This document shows positions 11,235 to 22,111 of a stretch of 64,000 nt of DNA, in pieces. The notes beneath the pieces were generated by a model. The model made no database searches. It was not told where the DNA came from and was given only the letters and a program-made list of their open reading frames with translations. This DNA is from Varanus komodoensis (Eukaryota; Chordata; Lepidosauria; Squamata; Varanidae): the NCBI RefSeq assembly GCF_004798865.1, contig NW_025335587.1:537004-601003 (forward strand), given 5' to 3'. The translations under genes were made by a program, and so were the position numbers. The first letter of the stretch is position 1. Each line of letters begins with the position of its first letter.

Positions 11235-11693
11235 TAGGGCTGTCAACCAATTGAATATTCTAATTGATTAAGTGTCTGTCTTTTAACCAATCTCAATACT
11301 GAATTAACAATTACAATTAAATCTATTTACATGCTATCGGCTTCCCAGTATAGGTGCAGTTCTATACTGAAGTCATGGCTCACTCTTGTGCTTTTAACAA
11401 ACAAAAGCTAGAGTCATTGCTAACAATGAAAGGCCAAAATACTTTCAGTTCTTTTCAGAATTGCCGTGACAAACCAGCTATCAAAAACAACCTTCAAACA
11501 TAAACAAGCGTGCCCTTAGTTTGCAGCGCCAGTTAAGTGTCCACTGAATTGATATAGCATCCACATTTACTGATGTAAATCCAGTTGACTTGGACTAAAT
11601 TTGTATAGGATGGTGCAGTAAAGCTTTGACTGACTGCAAATTGCAAAAATCTTTAACTGATCAATCTACTAATTCAACATTTTGAAGGCTGTA
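11235..11693. mobile_element. hAT-like non-autonomous DNA transposon (MITE), about 459 bp
   Basis: The left end TAGGGCTGTCAACCAATTGA and the reverse complement of the right end, TACAGCCTTCAAAATGTTGA, align over about 40 bases, continuing through TTGAAT and GATTGATCAG-like words. The TAGGGCTGTCAA-type terminus is characteristic of hAT superfamily MITEs. There is no transposase frame inside, so it is a non-autonomous deletion derivative. An 8-bp target duplication is no longer readable, which fits an old insertion. Confidence 0.6.
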
Positions 11694-11699
11694 GTCATA

Positions 11700-12145
11700 A
11701 ATATGAAACTGATGTTATCCAGTATCTACTAAAGCATTCATTATCTGTTGTGTTCAGTCCTAAGAGTATGTAGTGCCTGTAGTAAGCCTTAAGGCTAAAG
11801 AAGAGTAAATGCCACAGAAGCATTGGACTATCACCTTCTGCTCTAATATAAATGCACTGTATGATAAATGCAGGAATGCTTATCTAGAATTCCCTGTGAT
11901 TATGGGTCACCTGCAGGCCAGTTAAACATAAGGTCATCACTTTGGCTCAGGTTTCCACAAGATCAGAAAGACATCTGGAATGATCTTCCATCATTTTTTT
12001 CTCCAATGCATGTACCAGCTCAATATAATCACTAACCAGACTTATTACCTATAATGTAACTAGAGAGCAGTGTCGTTAGACTCTAGGTGTGTGCCTATTT
12101 TATATTAAAGGGAAACTATTTTATTTTTGTTTGTTTTCATCAAGC
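11700..12145. other. Spacer, nothing recognised
   Basis: AT-rich sequence lying between the MITE and the L2 tail. No gene or repeat is recognised. Confidence 0.5.
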
Positions 12146-12149
12146 CATA

Positions 12150-12830
12150 CTTACTTACCTTATTAATTTATTTAATTATAGCCACCTATTCCCAGTGAAT
12201 GGGACTCAAGGTAGCTCACAACATTAACATGCAAAGAATTAAAACATTAAAAATACAGAAGTTAAAATATAATTAGACTAAATATTAAACTTGAACAAAT
12301 ACCCAGGTTAAAAACATGACAAACCATATACAGAGTAAAACTAATCGACTGCAAAGCTCACAGGCCATTCCCAGATACCTGCTGGAACAAATGGGTTTCA
12401 GCCTGCCTTTGGAAACCAAACAGGGAAGGCACCTACCTAGCCTTGTGCAAAAAGAACTTGCAGAGCCTGTGGCAGCCACTGAAAAAGGACCTCTCACATG
12501 TGCCCACCTGTGAGGGTGGTGGGACCAAGAAAAGGGCCTTCCCAGATGTTCTTAAGAGTCCAGGCAGGCTCATGCAGCCTTTCAGATAGCCTGGATCCCA
12601 GCCTTATATGGAAACAGCACTTGGAATTGTGCTGGGAAACACACTGGGAGCCAGTGAAGCTGTTTCAAGAGAGGGGTTAGTTCCGTCCTTCCTGCAAGCA
12701 TCCCCAGACAGCAGACTGGTAGCAGCTCTCTGAACCAGCTGAAGTTTCCAAACACTCTTCAGAGGCAGCCCCATGTACAGCTCATTGCAGTAATCCAGAC
12801 AGAGGTTGCTCCAGTTTCCCAATATGAAAT
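12150..12830 (-). mobile_element. L2-clade LINE, 3' part with reverse-transcriptase remnants
   Basis: The element lies in reverse orientation: its A/T-rich tail is at the low-coordinate end (TTATTAATTTATTTAATTAT), followed by 3' UTR and then coding sequence. The minus frame 12604-12822 encodes CLDYCNELYMGLPLKSVWKL followed by QLVQRAAT, the L2 thumb/connection region (usual form LDYCNALYxGLPLKTVRKLQLVQNAAARL). Everything upstream of this motif is missing, so the copy is 5'-truncated. The middle part between this motif and the tail is diverged and does not keep one frame. Confidence 0.8.
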
Positions 12831-12889
12831 ACTAAATCATCACCCCTTGTTAAAGTAGTACCGTCAGCTGCAGGCAACGTGGATCTCAT

Positions 12890-13065
12890 TAGTCCTGTGA
12901 GAGGGTGTGTGGTGTGGTGTGGTGTGGTGTGGTTAAGACGTTGCGACTCAGATGATCTGGGTTGGAGTCCCACTGAAGCTCACTCGGTAACTCTGAGCTG
13001 GTCAACCTAATCTACCTGACAGGTTTTTCTGAGGACAGAATTGAGAGGAGAAGGATCATCTAAAC
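12890..13065 (+). mobile_element. MIR-like (CORE-type) tRNA-derived SINE with expanded GGTGT repeat
   Basis: The copy has the order of the lizard MIR-like SINE: GTGGTGTGGTT head, TCAGATGATCTGGG, GGAGTCCCACTGAAGCTCAC (B box into core), ACTCTGAGCTGGTCA, and AGGTTTTTCTGAGG. At 12906-12935 the normal head word GTGTGGTGTAGTGGTTA has expanded into about five GGTGT pentamers. The 3' end fades after 13065. A better-preserved copy lies at 51905-52110. Confidence 0.75.
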
Positions 13066-13234
13066 AAGATGTTTAATTGATCATCAATGGTATTACTTTA
13101 AAAGGGAGGATGTAATACCTTAATTATACAGAAACCATGTTGGTGTGCATAACCATTCCATAATCTGCTGAGCATTTACTCAAGAAGACTGCTCAGAAGC
13201 AGAACCAAAACAACTGACAATAAACTTATTTTGG

Positions 13235-13380
13235 CCAGGGCGACTTATTTTATATTGTTAACTTGTTTTATATTTTTATTGTATAATATTTTAATTGATA
13301 GATTTGTGAGCCACCCCAAGGCTTTGGCGAATGGGGCGGCATAGAAATTTGCTAAATAATAATAATAATAAGAAGAAATA
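13235..13380 (+). mobile_element. L2-type LINE 3' tail (GGGGCGGC family)
   Basis: T-rich 3' UTR leads into the conserved terminal block TTTGTGAGCCACCCCAAGG then TTTGGCGAATGGGGCGGCAT, and ends in an AAT-repeat tail (AATAATAATAATAA) at about 13356-13373. The same block appears antisense at 7610-7628 and 23470-23510. Only the tail is present. The well-kept CpG-containing block suggests a moderately young family. Confidence 0.75.
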
Positions 13381-13384
13381 CCTG

Positions 13385-14385
13385 AGAAGTATGTACAGTG
13401 AAGGTTGTACAGTGAAGGTTTGTATAGTTCTTTCAAGGCAAAAATCAGTGGTCAGTTTTAATAAATGCCTGGTTCACAATCTCCATGCACAGATGAGCTT
13501 GTTAGCAGCTAGATACACTCTTGGACTGCAATGTATACTTGCTAATTAAGTGTCTATGAGTAGAAGCAATAATGGGTGTGCATCTGTGTGTATTTCTATA
13601 TCAGCTGCCTAGAGCTCAAATATCTGTCTTTACTTATCTTTTGCTACCTGTTTTAGGATGGTTCGATGGTTTCATCCATTTTAATTTGGAAATAAATCTC
13701 AACAACCTAAGAGGGATTTCTTCCAAATAAGATGCAAAGGATTGTGGGAGCTGACAGGACTAAAATAAGCTTAAATTAAAGCACTAACTAACAAGATTTT
13801 GGGTCACTCTTTCTTTGTATTTAATATGTCTTTGGATTTGTGTCCATATTCAAGTTTTGCACACACAAATATCAATGCACATTGATGAACACATTGAAGT
13901 AGTCATTAAACATACTGAGAAACAAAACAACATCCAAAAAATATTTTTTGTGCAAGTGGCTGTTCAAATGTGTCACATACTTTATCCTGTTGGGCACTTT
14001 TCAAATCCTTCAACCCTTTACTGGTTCCTTTACTTACACACTTTAATGTTTTATTTATGAGTGATGGGAAACATTCAAGTTTTTAACGTGTAAAAAAAGC
14101 AACAAAATTGTGCTTCTCCTCTTTCCTCCCAGCTGAAAACCATTTCACCTCCCTTAACAGACATTCAGCTCCCATGTTTTCTCCCATCTGCACCTTATTT
14201 GTACAAATGTTCTTTAGAAACCATCTTCAAACAATTTTTACCACGCTCCCCCCAAAAAAACTCTAAACACCAGTACAATCCATATTGTGCCTTAAACAGT
14301 TGTGGAGATGTTGTGTCTCCCTCAATATGGAAAGAGTGAGAGGTTAGAAAAGGGAGGAGGAGGAGGAGGCAGTTGCCCAGAGTAG
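13385..14385. other. Spacer, nothing recognised
   Basis: Unique AT-rich sequence with no recognised repeat. The frame at 13815-14060 (81 codons) is not recognised. A short GGA-repeat (GGAGGAGGAGGAGG) lies near 14354-14368. Confidence 0.5.
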
Positions 14386-14389
14386 TAAG

Positions 14390-15000
14390 TTATTCACTCT
14401 CCAGATTCTCCTTTTTAAAGCCGCTTTGCAGGGCTCTTTAATGTTGGGCAAACTGAAAAGAAAAACAATAATTAGAGATAATTGCTTGTGTCCAAACACA
14501 GGCATCAAAGCCTTTGGGACTCATTTGTTGTGGGCCCTGGTGTGTGATCCAGAAAAGTGACCCTTATTTTATTTAGAGTAGGGGGACACATAGAAAGTGG
14601 CAGATGGAGGGACCCCTTGCACCCTCCATCAGCTCAGCTGTGTCTGCCAAGGAGAATAGGCACAGAGGCCAGGATAAAAGCGATAGAAAGAAGGGTCACG
14701 AGGGGTTGAATAATTACCAGGGTAAAGGCTAAGGGGAGGGAAAAGTGGAGGGCACTTCAGCACCACCTTGGAGTTTGCTCCATGCATGTGGCAGGCTGTC
14801 TGTGGTCTGATGGGATGGGCATCTGCTCTCATTAACTCCATGATTGGGGGATCATACATATTAAAGAAGGAGGAACCTCATTATGACAAGGGCGATCACA
14901 GCTAAAGCCCATGGTGCTAACTGCAATGGAGGTGGTGAAGCGCTGCTACTCCAGCTAAATGAAGAGTATGCGAGAGCAAACGCACACTTGCTTCCAAGCA
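14390..15000. promoter_or_regulatory. Candidate conserved non-coding block
   Basis: The block is free of repeats and of recognisable coding sequence, and moderately GC-balanced. It includes clustered factor-like words: AACAATAATTAGAGATAATT (SOX-like ACAATAA beside homeodomain TAATTA and TAATT) and ATTAACTCCATGATTGGGGG. In a region otherwise full of decayed repeats, a 600-base stretch without any insertion is a mild sign of constraint. Conservation was not measured. Confidence 0.3.
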
Positions 15001-15099
15001 TTTTTAGAGACCCCAGCAATATTTGACTGATGAAAATTATTTAAACAGTTAACTATGCACAGACACATATTTGAAAAAAACAAACAACCCCAATGATAG

Positions 15100-15900
15100 G
15101 CCTATAAAAGTTTCCTGTTGGTAAACTTTCATAAAGGGAGGTCAATTTTAAAAGAGGATCTGTTGCTAGTCCTTGGATCTTTGGTGGTGGTGGTGGTGGT
15201 GGTGGTGGGGAAGTAAGAATTCAATGACAAGTAGAAAGGAAGGAAAGGTACTCACAATTTTGATTTTAAATGTGATGAAGAGAAAGAAGTATAAGGAATG
15301 CTGATTCACTGTCTGCTGTTGACATAAAAGTTGCCACTGAGTTCCCCCTGTTAAAACACCATATCTGGGAAATATAATTTATATTGTATTAACCTATTCC
15401 CCCCTCTGTTTTTAAAAGAATTAGCTGCAAACATTGAAAAGCATGCTGTTTTTTAAACTGTTGATATTCTCCCTCTGTGCCACAATGACTTTAAAAAGAG
15501 AGAAAATCCCCCCAAACTATTAAAATGAAAGGAGCAATTTTCCTTCATTCCTAATTTTTAATGTCTGACTGACTGAGAACGCAAGATCTATCTTGCATTC
15601 AGACAACTCTGATCAGAAAATGAATAGAGCAAGCTTAATAATGGCACTGCTCCAGAAAACCTTACAACTCACTGGTTTGTATGATAAGCTAAAGGGAAGG
15701 TTTCTAGTTGCTCAGTCTGCCTCTCTCTAATGAGACTGTAATGACCTAAACGATCTGTTGATTAGGGACAATAAATCTGTGCTTTTCATCCTGTCATTGC
15801 ATAGGACCCCAAGTAAGGTTATTGGCTTAATGGAGCCAATTTTTTAAAGATTTGGTAAATGGTAGGTGGGTGGTGTGAATCAAAACTAACCATCATACTT
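15100..15900. promoter_or_regulatory. Candidate conserved non-coding block with homeodomain/SOX-like motif cluster
   Basis: The right part (about 15700-15850) has the texture of deeply conserved vertebrate enhancers: TCTCTAATGAGACTGTAATG (two TAATG sites), TTGATTAGGGACAATAAATC (TGATTAG beside SOX-like ACAATAAA) and TGTCATTGCATAGG. The left part holds a (GGT)n run. No interspersed repeat interrupts the block. It lies about 1.6 kb upstream of the CpG-rich, donor-bearing segment at 17.5-18.26 kb, which would suit a promoter-proximal enhancer. This is inference from motif density only. Confidence 0.35.
15182..15210. repeat. (GGT)n microsatellite
   Basis: About nine uninterrupted GGT units followed by GGGG. 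It is a simple trinucleotide repeat inside the candidate conserved block. Confidence 0.9.
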
Positions 15901-17495
15901 AACATTTGCACTGAAACATTGGTAGAATGATTGGGATACAAGGGTTTACACTCTTATGGTGTAATTGTATCCTTAATAATGCATAAACATGATTATAATA
16001 ACTTTTCGTGTTTGTATATGAAGCCAAATGCTTCCTAAACAGTGGAGATCAGAACATGGCAGGATTATCATTTATGATTCTATACCTACAATCAATAATG
16101 TATTTTCTAGATGGAAGCCACACTAAGGTTACACTTCACTAACATTTCTCAATGCTTTACAGGTAAAGTCCATAACCTATATGTCCAGTGTAAAGTTGGA
16201 AAGGCTGAAAGTACTATTCATTCATTCATAAAGGCTATTTTATTTTCACTAAGGCTGATGGTTATATTTGTGCAAAACCCAGATCCATACTTGGAAAGAG
16301 AGGGTGGCAATATCTTTAGAACATGTTAGCTTTGATGTTTTCTTCTATAACAACTAATAAAGGAACAACACTGAACATTAGGTATTCATAAATAAAAATC
16401 ACATCCATACCACAATTCCTGTCAGGTTTTAAAATCTTTTAATGCATTAACGCATTTTTTCATAGCTCACTATGTTCATTAATAAATATAAATGTGTATT
16501 CATTAATATATAAATTCCTCGTTTACCTAGGCTTGAAAGAATTAACTATACATCCTTGCACACAGCTCTGCATGCAAAAACAAGCACTGGGCATCAAGGT
16601 AGTTGTAATTTTATGTGAACTAGACCTAGTGCTGCAACCTGCTTGTGTTCATTCAACTTACACATGCCTGTTCATGACTTAAAGCAATGATGGATACATG
16701 TGAAATGCTGCACAGAAACATAAGATCACAGACAGCATTTCTTTCAACAGAAACTGTCATCACCTCAAACGCAGACTGAGGCAATACAGGCTCAAGTGTG
16801 TGTGTGTGCATGCATGAAGAATGCCTGAAAGATGAAATTAATTAACTGCATTAATTGCAATTTTAGAATTTAGGCATGTGATGCAATTTTAATCAGAGCT
16901 GTGCCTGGGAAAAGAATTTTTTTGGAGAATGTGGCTTAATATGGTGTGATATTTGCACTTAAGATTATTTTTAAAATGAGTGTTCTGTCTTTTCAAGCTG
17001 AGCCATTTGTAATGTCATAAATAATCTCTGACTGTATTACATCTTTTACCCCTCGCATTCAGTTACTGATGAAACACCAGCTATGCAGTCCTATACATTT
17101 TGACTCAGAGGTCTGACCGTTTGCAATACTCCCTTGTAAGCATGTTTAGAACTGCAGCTCAAGTTAATTCTGTGCTTTTCAGTTACGCAAAGCACAGAAA
17201 TCCTTACTTATTTATAACCAAGGTTTATTTAGAAATATATGAAAGGATGCATGACATCTTTATATGTCAATCAGCAGTTTAGGCTACAGTCTTTCAGAAT
17301 AAACGTCATAGGATGGTGTTTTACACTTCTAAATAAACATGTGTAAAATCACACTGTTAATGAGGTTATAGGAATGGATTTCCCAAAATGATTGTATGTA
17401 ATAATAATATACACGTTTTCATAGTAGCTAATACATTGCGATGTAAACCGAACACATGTATACTAAAACAAACACATAAATAGAAACAGGCGCTT
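15901..17495. other. AT-rich spacer
   Basis: No gene or recognisable repeat. Short frames (16111-16329, 16494-16682, 17100-17282) show no known domain. A short GTGTGTGTGT run lies at about 16798-16808. Near 17082-17110 there is a weak match to the short CAGTCCTATACATTTTGAC-type repeat of lizards. Confidence 0.5.
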
Positions 17496-17499
17496 TTAT

Positions 17500-18258
17500 C
17501 GAGACAAGTGTTTTGACATACAGAGCTTTTTTTTCCCCTAACGCACGTGGCAGAATCAGCACTGGCAGGAATTTTAATTTTCAACCTTCTATATCTGCAA
17601 AATATCTTTTCCTTGCACAGGTATTTTGTCGACTGAAATCAGACCAACTCTTTAAAAAACGAAAGAAAGAAAACTGCATCCAACTTCTCTTTCTGAGAAA
17701 TGTTCTAAACAGAAAAAGGAAAGGACGGCTGATCCTATACCCCATACAGGACAAGCCAAACCAAAGAAGAGCACCAGACTTTTACCTTTTTTCGAACAAG
17801 GGTTGGTCCATGAGAACTCGATCCGCGACACACCAATCACTTGACCTTTCCGTATCTCCTTAAAAAAATAAAAAATAAAAACCCCTCTACCTCAAATCAC
17901 TGTTTCCTTCGCAATCTTAAGAGTTTTGCAAAAGGCAACGCGCACCCGCTGCGACCGCTGCAATAATCCCACCGCGCCCCCTAGACGAGAACTAGAAAAG
18001 TGTTTTTAAGTTTCCCTCGTTAACAAGGAGCAGGATTTCAACACGCTCACGAAACTTAGAAATGGTTTTATTGCAGCAAGAACTTGTTTTACAGCCTCAG
18101 TCCGAACAACCACGCTGTTTTCTTGAGGAGAAATAAATGTTTTATTCAAACTTCGCCCCAAGTTGTAGAGAAGGAACTCCAAAATCCAGCAAAGAGCCTG
18201 GATGGAAAGCGCGAGGGGTGCTCCTAGAAAGCTCTCCCCGTTTTTTGTTGTCACCGAG
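17500..18258 (+). promoter_or_regulatory. CpG-enriched segment ending in a consensus splice donor; possible promoter and first exon
   Basis: CpG dinucleotides, rare elsewhere in the window, recur here: ACGCACGTGG, TCGACTG, TCGATCCGCGACAC, AACGCGCACCCGCTGCGACC, CCACCGCGCCCCCTAGACGA, AAGCGCGAGG. The segment ends in CACCGAG followed by GTGAGT at 18259-18264, a full match to the vertebrate 5' splice site. No long ATG frame runs through it, so if transcribed it would be a 5' UTR or non-coding first exon. No TATA box is obvious. The exact transcription start cannot be read. A minus-strand promoter is equally possible for the CpG part. Confidence 0.4.
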
Positions 18259-18264
18259 GTGAGT

Positions 18265-19420
18265 ACAATGACAACTGATGGTTAACATATTTCATTTATT
18301 TGCTTGGGAAGAGATCTCAAGCACTAAATGGCTAAAGTGCTCTCCAATGTGTGTCTCAAGACAAAAGGAGGAAGCAGAAACATAAAATGCAAGGTATCAA
18401 ATGAATGACTGTGTGCATGTATGAACCACTAAAATAATCATAGGATCAGTAATAAAGCGATCAGTCAAGCCATCTAATTTCATTTTAAACAAGGAGAGGG
18501 AACCACTTTCAGACTGAGATGAATTTTATTCTGGTGAGGATCCAGTAGCTTAAACCGAAAGCATCTAAACGAGCATCTAAACACAGCAGCAGCAGCAAGT
18601 ATTAGCTTAAATCTTTTACTGCTAGCAACCAAATCTTGGGAGAGGTATTTCAAACTTTTAGAAGGGCGGAGGTGGAACTGTACAAAGGCCAAGGAACCAA
18701 TTGCTGGTCAAGTGGCAGGGTTAGTAGGGGATTGGTAGGGGGTGTGGAATCCTGGAGCTTGCGTTTAAGACCCATAGGAGGCATGTGGGTCCCCATCTCC
18801 CATAGAAAGCAGTACAGTAAAACCACTCCAGTCTAGCAGTTTAAGGCTAGAACAGGAGAAACCTGTTTGCCAAGAGGCCTGCCTTGTGCCCCCTAAGCTA
18901 GTCTGCTGTCCTTAGGTGTGGGGAAAGTTGCTGTGCCATGGCCAACCCTGAAGCAGGATCTAACTGCCAGCTCCTTCAGCTTTTGTACAGGGATGAGCTG
19001 CTAGCCCATGCTGCCTTTGGGACCAAACCACAGGCACAGCCATTCTGTAATCCGATGGACGCCAGCATTGCCTCATGCTGGCTGGTGCCTTCAGTCTGCG
19101 CAGCAGGCCGAAGCCCTTCACGTACGTGCTGTGAGGCCTTCAAGAACCTGAGGTATATTGCAATAAACTGGACTGCCAAAGAATTCCAGTCAGTGCCATG
19201 GAAGAATTTCTCTTAAGCTGAATACAGCCGTTTTTTTCTCCCCTGGCAGCCAGTCACAAGCAGCCAGTCCTGAGCAGGGAGCATCATGAGATTCCAAACT
19301 ATATGGGGTGGAGGCAGGACAGGAAGGGGAGGACTGTCATTGTCCACGGGGCAATGGCAAAGACAAAATAGACTTGCATGAACTGAAAGCTACTTTGTGC
19401 TCCTGTGAACGGGTGCCTGC
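18265..19420. other. Spacer with a 92-codon ATG frame
   Basis: No known repeat is recognised. At 18938-19216 an ATG in a good initiation context (GCCATGG) opens a 92-codon frame with several cysteines, beginning MANPEAGSNCQLLQLLYRDE. It resembles no family I know, and the minus frame 18976-19179 overlaps it. The GC content of 18640-19330 is higher than its surroundings, so this may be an unrecognised repeat or a fragment of a processed copy. Confidence 0.35.
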
Positions 19421-19424
19421 GTCC

Positions 19425-20690
19425 CTTATTTTATTTGTTTGTTTATTCAATTGGTGTGCCGCCCCACTAACCATATGCTCTCTGGGCAGCTCACATCATT
19501 AAATTCCATACACTGGAACACAGTGCAAAATACGCAGGACGATACACAATCGGTGCCAAGAACAATAAAATGGTAAAACGTTCAAAATTCAATAAAACAA
19601 AAATGACCAAATAAAAATAAATACAGTATATATGCATAACCCAGAAATAAAACAAAAACCATTAAAAGTAGTCAAATTAAAAACTAGCATTAAAACAGAT
19701 TGGCAGCAGTGCATTAACATAAAACAAAATTAAAATATGTATAAAAACAAAAATGTTACCTAATCCAAACAACTAAGGGACAGAGGCAGAAGGGTAGGTG
19801 CCAACACTATCTCCCGTGGAATTGAGTTCCAGAGTGTGGGCGCCATGCTTGAAAAAGCCCTCTTCCTTGGGCACTCCCCCCTCACTTCATTGTGGGGAGG
19901 AACATAGAGGAGAGCTTCAGATGAAGACCACAGTGACCAGGCTGGTATGTATGGGGAGAGGCATTCCTTTAGATAACCTGGCCCCAAGCCATTTAGAGCT
20001 TTATGGTATTGTAAGCACTTGGATTTGGGCCTGGATGGCAACCAGCAGCCAATGTAGCCTGCAAGGGACTGGTGTGATATGCTCACAAGCACCAGTCCTA
20101 GTAAGCAGGTGTGTCATTCAATTTTGCACAAGTTGTGAAGTCCGGACCATTTTCAAAGGCATTTCCACATAGATAGTCTCCTAGCATCTCCATCTGGAGA
20201 CAGGTAGGAATGGAACCACAGCAAAACAATGCTCCCAAATCCCAGCCCAGCCAACTTCTCCAAAAGGATACCATGATCAATGGTATCGAAAGCCACCGAG
20301 AGGTCCAGGAGAATCAACAGGGTTGTGCTCCCCCTGTCTTTCTCCCAGTGGAGGTCATCCCACAGGGCAACCAAAGCAGTTTCTGTTCCAAAAACATTTC
20401 TGAAACTCTATTGGAATGGGACTGAGAGAGCCTGGAACTGCCCTGCACAACCCACTGGATCACCCTGCCTGAAAAAGGAATGTTAGTAATTGCTTGCAAG
20501 TTGTTCATATCAGCTCGGTCCAGGGCAGATTTCTTAAGGAGCAGTACAATAAGTGATCTCTTTAAAGCAAAAGGCACCACTCCTTCTCTAAAAGAGGCAT
20601 TCGCAACCTCCTGGACCCAGACTTGAGTACCTCTATGGATTTTCCGAGCAACCAAGAGGGGCAAGGATTGAGCGAGCGAGGCTTGTCACT
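19425..20690 (-). mobile_element. L2-clade LINE with palm-domain and C-terminal remnants, internally deleted
   Basis: Reverse-oriented copy, tail at the low end (TTATTTGTTTGTTTATTCAA, then GCCGCCCCACTAACC). The minus frame 20314-20664 encodes LKKSALDRADMNNLQAITN and IPFSGRVIQWVV, the fingers region of L2. The frame 20153-20374 encodes [20 protein letters not shown], the first aspartate motif of the palm. The next frame (19760-20092) encodes NGLGPGYLKECLSPYIPA and RAFSSMAPTLWNSIPREI, the usual L2 C-terminus. The YADD-type active-site block between them is missing, so several hundred bases have been deleted. It is inactive. Confidence 0.85.
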
Positions 20691-20699
20691 GCCGCAATA

Positions 20700-21950
20700 G
20701 CTAACTGTGGACTATAGTTATTTCATAGTAAGCAAAACTTGCAATGAACACCCCACCTCTACCCCTTGCCATGCCCTTTGTGCACCCTCCCCACCTCCGG
20801 AAAACATGACGAACAGGGTGAGATCAGCACCCTTCTCTGTCCTTCTTCATTATCTGGGCTGCAGAGGGAAGCAGCTAAGGTCAAGCAGGATCTAACAAAA
20901 GTTGGGGATTATTTTAAGAGGGGAGAGTTGTTTGCAAACATGCACGCTTCCTATGGCAGGAACCAATGGCACAATTACTTGTGTCAATATGGGTTTACGA
21001 TCCCACTATCATTTCCTTGACTGTGGCATTTTTAATGATGGGGAGTGACCTTGAAGTTACTGATTAGATACACCTGAACCAGGCAATAAACTCAAACTGA
21101 CTAGCTGAAGTCATTTGTGCTTGCCTCAACAGGCAATGGCCTCCACTGCAGTAAAACCTTCAGCAGAGACAGGAGAGTAGAAGACAACGAAGTGTTTACG
21201 TGCCTATCGGAATTGTGCTTTTCTCTCCTCAAGGCCTCTGATCCAGGTGCTGCTTGTTATTCTAAACCACAGGGGCAGAATAACAAGAGAACGGCTGTCA
21301 ACAAATTTCAGCTATTTTGCTGGAAATAAATTGGCAGGATGCAATATTTTCTCCAACTGAATTAAGCAGTATGAAGAACACATTTTAAAGCTGTTTTAAA
21401 AACAATCTCTGTGCTTCATTTGTTGGATGAGGATGAGGATAAGGATGATGATGATGATTTCTATTTAAGATTCTGGTTACTGGCAAGATGAGTACTCTGC
21501 CACAGGGGCACTCTGCCTTGACGCTTACTTTTTATTACATTTCTAGTTCCTTAGAAAATATATTACAGTAAAGGCAAAACAATGCAAATAACAATTAACT
21601 CTCCCACCTCCACGGTATCTTGCTTAATCGCTACACGTATCCAATTCATAAACTTACAATATTCCCGTTTGGAAAATAGGAGACAGATGTCAATTAATGG
21701 GACTCATGTGCATGATATTATCCTGAGAAACATTCTTAAAAAGAAGACCAGATTTACTTAAGTGATGACAGCTTTCCCTGTGAACATCTTTCAAGGGAAA
21801 ACAAAACTGTTGAAGAAACATTGCTGGAAATACAGAGTATAGCTTCAGGGGAGGGGGTGTACTTGTGCTCCCCCTCCCCCATGGACAGCTTCTTCTTGGT
21901 AAAGACAAGGCACATAAATGCTAACCTTGTGAGTGCCTAAATGTATTTAA
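20700..21950. other. Spacer, nothing recognised
   Basis: No gene or classified repeat. A short (GAT)n-type run lies at about 21426-21459. Frames at 20707-21020 and 21117-21329 show no known domain. Confidence 0.5.
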
Positions 21951-21954
21951 ATTG

Positions 21955-22110
21955 GGTGGGGATCATAGCTCAGTGCAGAACACATTTGCATGCGGAGGTT
22001 CCAAATTCAGTCCCTGGTATCTCCAAATGGGGCTGGGAAGGATTCTGCTTGAGGACCTGGAGAGCTGTTGCCAAGCAGTGCAGGCAATGATGAGCTAGAT
22101 AAAGCTATAA
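21955..22110 (+). mobile_element. tRNA-derived SINE (GCTTTGCATGCA type), 3'-truncated
   Basis: The copy begins with GGGTGGGGATCATAGCTCAG, the tRNA-like A-box head, followed by ACATTTGCATGCGGAGGTTC (anticodon-stem region) and CCAAATTCAGTCCCTGG (B box). The body reads GGGGCTGGGAAGGATTCTGC, GACCTGGAGAGCTGTTGCCA and GATGAGCTAGATAAAG. The final CR1-like terminal word is missing. It belongs to the same family as the copy at 6568-6780, here with a better-preserved head. Confidence 0.8.
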
Positions 22111-22111
22111 A

